Source: an uncultured Eubacteriales bacterium (lineage in GTDB: Bacteria; Bacillota; Clostridia; Christensenellales; Borkfalkiaceae). From it: a DNA stretch of 64,000 bases. This document shows, one piece after another, positions 61,109-64,000 of the stretch. Each line of letters starts with the position of its first letter. The stretch's first letter is position 1. Where the stretch lies: the NCBI GenBank assembly GCA_905207235.1, contig CAJLKN010000011.1, forward strand, positions 9,536 to 73,535. The letters run 5' to 3'. The notes below the pieces were generated by a model. It had not been told where the DNA came from, made no database searches, and saw nothing but the letters and a program-made list of their open reading frames with translations. The position numbers and the translations under genes are program-made.

Positions 61109-62157
61109 CAACAATCAAAAAACTCTTTCGCCTGTCTGTCCATTTCGGCGGGGATATCTCCCCCTTCCATATAAACGCGCGTCCATTGCGCGGTCTTGCG
61201 GATAACTTCCTGTATGTGCCAGCGGGGACGCCAGCCGAATACCTTTTTGATTAAGCTGTTATCCAGCCTTAAAAACGCCGCCTCGTGCGGTCCGCCGTCG
61301 TATTTGTTTTCCCACGAGAGATTTCCCCATTCGCGGCAGAACATATCCACAAGCTCGCCCGTCGTAACGCAATCGCATAAATCGGGTCCGACGTTGTAAT
61401 ATCCCTCATACTTCGCGTCTGAATATTGCCTTGCAACTATGTCGAGATAAACGGCAAGCGGCTCAAGAACATGCTGATAAGGCCGCGTGGAATAAGGGTT
61501 GCGGACGGCGATTTTTTCGCCGCGCTCTATCGCCCTGATGCAGTCGGGAATAATTCTGTCGTTGGCGAAGTCCCCTCCGCCTATGACGTTGCCCGCCCTT
61601 GCCGTCGAAATTGCGCACCTGCCGTCGGCAAAAAAGCTCTTTTTGTAGCTGTGAGTTACCAGCTCGGAACAGGACTTGGAATTGCTGTACGGGTCGTAAC
61701 CGTCCAGCGGCTCGTCCTCGCGGAAGGGGTGGTCGGGCTTGTCGTCGTTCATATAAACTTTATCCGTCGTAACGTTTAAAAAGCTCTTTACCGACGGGCA
61801 TTGCCTTACGCATTCGAGCACGTTTACCGTGCCCATGACGTTTGTTTCGTAGGTATATACGGGCATTTTGTAGCTGTCGCGCACAATGGGCTGCGCGGCG
61901 AGGTGAATTACGCATTCCGGTCTGAATGCGTCAAAGACCTTTTTAAGCGCTCCCAAATCGCGCACGTCTCCCGTAACAGAGGTCATTCGCCGCGATATAT
62001 CCGCCAACGAATAGAGATTTGGCTGTGTGGGCGGCTCCAACGCGTAGCCCGCGACGACCGCGCCAGCGTTGATTAAAATGCGGCACAGCCAGCTGCCTTT
62101 GAAGCCCGTGTGCCCCGTTACTAGCACCCTTCTGCCCTTGTAAAAACTTAAATCCAT
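61108..62157 (-). CDS. rfbG: CDP-glucose 4,6-dehydratase
   Basis: A 349-residue extended short-chain dehydrogenase converting CDP-glucose to CDP-4-keto-6-deoxyglucose. Start at ATG 62157, whose A overlaps the rfbF stop (TGATG), not the longer upstream frame. Cofactor motif VTGHTGFKGSWL, AAQPIVRDSY, the catalytic region NVTTDKVY and YDPYSNSKSCSE (Tyr/Lys), and RAGNVIGGGDFA are all typical of RfbG. It supplies the substrate of RfbH. Confidence 0.93.
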   Translation of the reverse strand: MDLSFYKGRRVLVTGHTGFKGSWLCRILINAGAVVAGYALEPPTQPNLYSLADISRRMTSVTGDVRDLGALKKVFDAFRPECVIHLAAQPIVRDSYKMPVYTYETNVMGTVNVLECVRQCPSVKSFLNVTTDKVYMNDDKPDHPFREDEPLDGYDPYSNSKSCSELVTHSYKKSFFADGRCAISTARAGNVIGGGDFANDRIIPDCIRAIERGEKIAVRNPYSTRPYQHVLEPLAVYLDIVARQYSDAKYEGYYNVGPDLCDCVTTGELVDMFCREWGNLSWENKYDGGPHEAAFLRLDNSLIKKVFGWRPRWHIQEVIRKTAQWTRVYMEGGDIPAEMDRQAKEFFDC

Positions 62158-62939
62158 CAGTCTTTCCACACCTTCCAGGGGGCTTTGCCCGTCTGCCAGA
62201 GTTTTTCGAGCATGTCCATCTCGCGCTTTGTATCCATGCACTGCCAGAAACCTTTGTGGCGATAGCTCATAAGCTCGCCGTCCTCGGCGAGTTTGACGAG
62301 CGACTGTCTTTCGAAAACGGTGTCATCGCCCTCGATATAATCGAAAATCTGCGGATTGAGTACCATATATCCCGCGTTTATCGAAGCTCCGTCCGCCGCG
62401 CTCTTTTCGCGGAAGGAATAAACGGCGTTGTCGCCGCCTATATCCAGAACTCCCTTCTGCTGTTCGAGCGTAACGGCGGTGAGCGTGGCTATCCTGCCGT
62501 GCGATTTATGAAATGCAAGCAAATCTGCGACGTTCACGTCGCACACTCCGTCGCCGTAGGTCATCATGAAGGTTTCGTTTCCCACATAATCTTTTATGCG
62601 CTTAATTCTGCCGCCCGTCATGGTGTTCAGACCCGTGTCGACGACTGTAACTTTCCACGGTTCGCAGTGCTGATTGTGTATTGTCATATCGTTGAAGCCG
62701 CGCGTGAAATCGAAGGTTACGTCGCTGTTATAGAGGAAATAATCGGCGAACCACTGCTTTATTACCTGCTGTTTATAGCCCGCGCAGATGATAAACTCAT
62801 TGAAGCCGCGCGCGGAATATTCCTTCATTATGTGCCAGAGAATGGGCTTGCCGCCTATCTCTATCATAGGCTTGGGCTTGTATTGGCTTTCCTCCGAAAT
62901 GCGCGTGCCGAAACCGCCCGCGAGGAGCACAACTTTCAT
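62157..62939 (-). CDS. rfbF: Glucose-1-phosphate cytidylyltransferase
   Basis: A 260-residue nucleotidyltransferase making CDP-glucose from CTP and glucose 1-phosphate. The signature VVLLAGGFGTRISEESQYKP holds the nucleotide loop; FMMTYGDGVCDVN carries the metal-binding aspartate and INAGYMVLNPQIFDYI binds sugar. Length is normal. Its ribosome binding site AAGGGGAAA is made of the last codons of the glycosyltransferase gene, one base away. It begins the CDP-dideoxysugar branch. Confidence 0.93.
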   Translation of the reverse strand: MKVVLLAGGFGTRISEESQYKPKPMIEIGGKPILWHIMKEYSARGFNEFIICAGYKQQVIKQWFADYFLYNSDVTFDFTRGFNDMTIHNQHCEPWKVTVVDTGLNTMTGGRIKRIKDYVGNETFMMTYGDGVCDVNVADLLAFHKSHGRIATLTAVTLEQQKGVLDIGGDNAVYSFREKSAADGASINAGYMVLNPQIFDYIEGDDTVFERQSLVKLAEDGELMSYRHKGFWQCMDTKREMDMLEKLWQTGKAPWKVWKD

Positions 62940-62940
62940 A

Positions 62941-63927
62941 TCATTTCCCCTTTAAAAAATTTTTTAAAACGCGCCAGCCGTCCACGAAAAATTTGCATAG
63001 CCACGCGGGACAGAGCGCCACGAGATAAGCCGAAAAGAGCGAACAACCCTTTACCCTGACGAACGAAGGCTTGTACTGCGACAAAAGTTTAAGGCTGAAA
63101 TTGCCCGAAGTGCGCAGCACCGTAAGTCCGCGCGCCGTTAAAAATCCCGTGCGCGCGCCCATAGTCGAAAGTATGCGCGTGCGAGCCTCTTCCGACAGGT
63201 CGCCCCGCAACATATCGACGGAATAACATATATTTTCCGCCCAGACCTTTAAAGCCTGCTTGTTCTTTATCCAGCCTGAGCCCGTCTTGCCCGCGTTTTC
63301 AATGAGCATTTCGTCAAACGCCGCGGCGTAAGGACCGACGGAATATTTTACCAGCGAGCAGGGATATATAAAGTTGCGCCCGCCGAAATTTTTTATGACT
63401 TCCTCTTTGTCTATGCGCTGAATGAGCTCGCGGCGGCAAACCGACCCGCCGTACAGAATTAACTGCCAGAAGTGGTCGGAAAAGAAGGAATTTTTATCCC
63501 CCCACGCGCTCTCTTTGAACTGCGGGTAATACTTTTTCTGCAAGCGCCATGTTTTATCGTACAGTGCGATTAGTTCCGCCCGAGGATACCTGTCCATTAT
63601 GCCGAGGACGACGGGGATATTAACCGAACTGCCGTCGCCGCACAGCATGACGTAAGGGCTTTGCGCCTCGCGGAGGGCGACAATAGTCTTTTCATCTACA
63701 TTGACCTCGCTGGGCACTCGCACGTAGCGAATGCCCTCGCAGGCATATTTTTCGGCGAGTTTGCTCGTTTCGTCGTCCGTGCTGCTGTCATATACAGACA
63801 GACAGAAGTCATAGCCCTCTTCGAGAAACGCGCGGTATGTTTCGAACATATGCAAAGCGCACTCCGCGCGGTTGTACGTGGGCACGACTATTTCCAGCCT
63901 GCGCTCCGACCTTATATCTTCCGTCAT
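62941..63927 (-). CDS. Family 2-type glycosyltransferase
   Basis: A 328-residue glycosyltransferase with N-terminal LEIVVPTYNRAECALHMF and an acidic motif VMLCGDGSS in place of a classic DxD, typical of the GT-A fold family 2. The C-terminus has a hydrophobic/basic segment (SAYLVALCPAWLCKFFVDGWRVLKNFLKGK) that may sit on the membrane. GAGG lies six bases upstream of ATG 63927. As first gene of the operon it could transfer the dideoxysugar or another residue of the repeat unit; donor and acceptor are unknown. Confidence 0.8.
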   Translation of the reverse strand: MTEDIRSERRLEIVVPTYNRAECALHMFETYRAFLEEGYDFCLSVYDSSTDDETSKLAEKYACEGIRYVRVPSEVNVDEKTIVALREAQSPYVMLCGDGSSVNIPVVLGIMDRYPRAELIALYDKTWRLQKKYYPQFKESAWGDKNSFFSDHFWQLILYGGSVCRRELIQRIDKEEVIKNFGGRNFIYPCSLVKYSVGPYAAAFDEMLIENAGKTGSGWIKNKQALKVWAENICYSVDMLRGDLSEEARTRILSTMGARTGFLTARGLTVLRTSGNFSLKLLSQYKPSFVRVKGCSLFSAYLVALCPAWLCKFFVDGWRVLKNFLKGK

Positions 63928-63938
63928 AATTCCTCAAT

Positions 63939-63963
63939 AAAAAGCGGAAAATTGCTTTTCCGC
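63939..63963 (-). terminator. Terminator-like hairpin in the leader of the glycan operon
   Basis: On the minus strand GCGGAAAA, loop GCAA, TTTTCCGC then T5, directly before the ribosome binding site. A TATAAT-like -10 at 63980-63985 would place it inside the 5' leader, so it could be an attenuator or the end of an upstream unit. Confidence 0.5.
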
Positions 63964-64000
63964 ATAAATGTACAGTTTAATTATATATAATTATCTTTGA

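Noticed and set aside
62256..63059. 267-residue plus-strand frame opposite rfbF
   Set aside because: Antisense shadow; the minus strand carries clear RfbF motifs.

Overview
The window looks like a chromosomal segment of an uncultured gut-type Clostridia (Bacillota). Supporting signs are strong GGAGG-type ribosome binding sites, an AgrBDCA peptide quorum-sensing locus, VanZ, many lipobox-type lipoproteins without outer-membrane genes, LytTR/XRE/AraC regulators, BspA-type leucine-rich surface proteins and a type II-A CRISPR-Cas9 system. Genus cannot be read from the sequence. The two flanks are moderately GC-rich and the centre (about 27.5-54.3 kb) is clearly AT-richer.

Layout. 1-5.2 kb: the start of a beta-helix surface lipoprotein, then an agr locus in the order agrA-agrC-agrB-agrD on the minus strand, with a structured, terminator-ended RNA region after agrD. 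5.4-6.0 kb: a small membrane protein and a frameshifted XRE regulator. 6.3-19.3 kb: a ten-gene minus-strand operon for uptake and breakdown of glucuronide/xylan-type oligosaccharides (RbsABC-type ABC transporter, GH39, GH3, GH2 beta-glucuronidase, HAD phosphatase, UxuA, UxuB), faced by a divergent AraC-type regulator whose C-terminal half is a GH39-like domain lacking both catalytic glutamates. 22.3-27.3 kb: XylB, XylA, a GH28-like enzyme and a PocR/AraC regulator.

27.5-54.5 kb is most simply read as an integrated island. A tyrosine integrase lies beside tRNA-Leu(UAG) at the right end. A 102-bp unit made of the tRNA 5' half plus flank is tandemly repeated there, and a degenerate copy of the same unit sits at 27532-27640. 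ACTTCCCAA-type direct repeats lie just inside both ends and could be integrase arm sites. The cargo is a 1320-aa CxxC/leucine-rich lipoprotein, a complete type II-A CRISPR-Cas locus (tracrRNA, cas9, cas1, cas2, csn2 split by a one-base frameshift, 26-repeat array), an operon of three large repeat lipoproteins with an embedded HExxH membrane peptidase, XRE regulators, a noncoding block of iteron-like repeats, a sigma-like factor and a small gene coupled to the integrase.

54.8-63.9 kb: a VanZ-family gene, then a tightly overlapping minus-strand operon: glycosyltransferase, CDP-glucose synthesis and dehydration (RfbF, RfbG), RfbH-type 3-dehydratase, Wzx flippase, a ThDP enzyme and an NAD-dependent reductase/epimerase. 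This set matches the logic of CDP-yersiniose (branched 3,6-dideoxyhexose) synthesis for a surface glycan.
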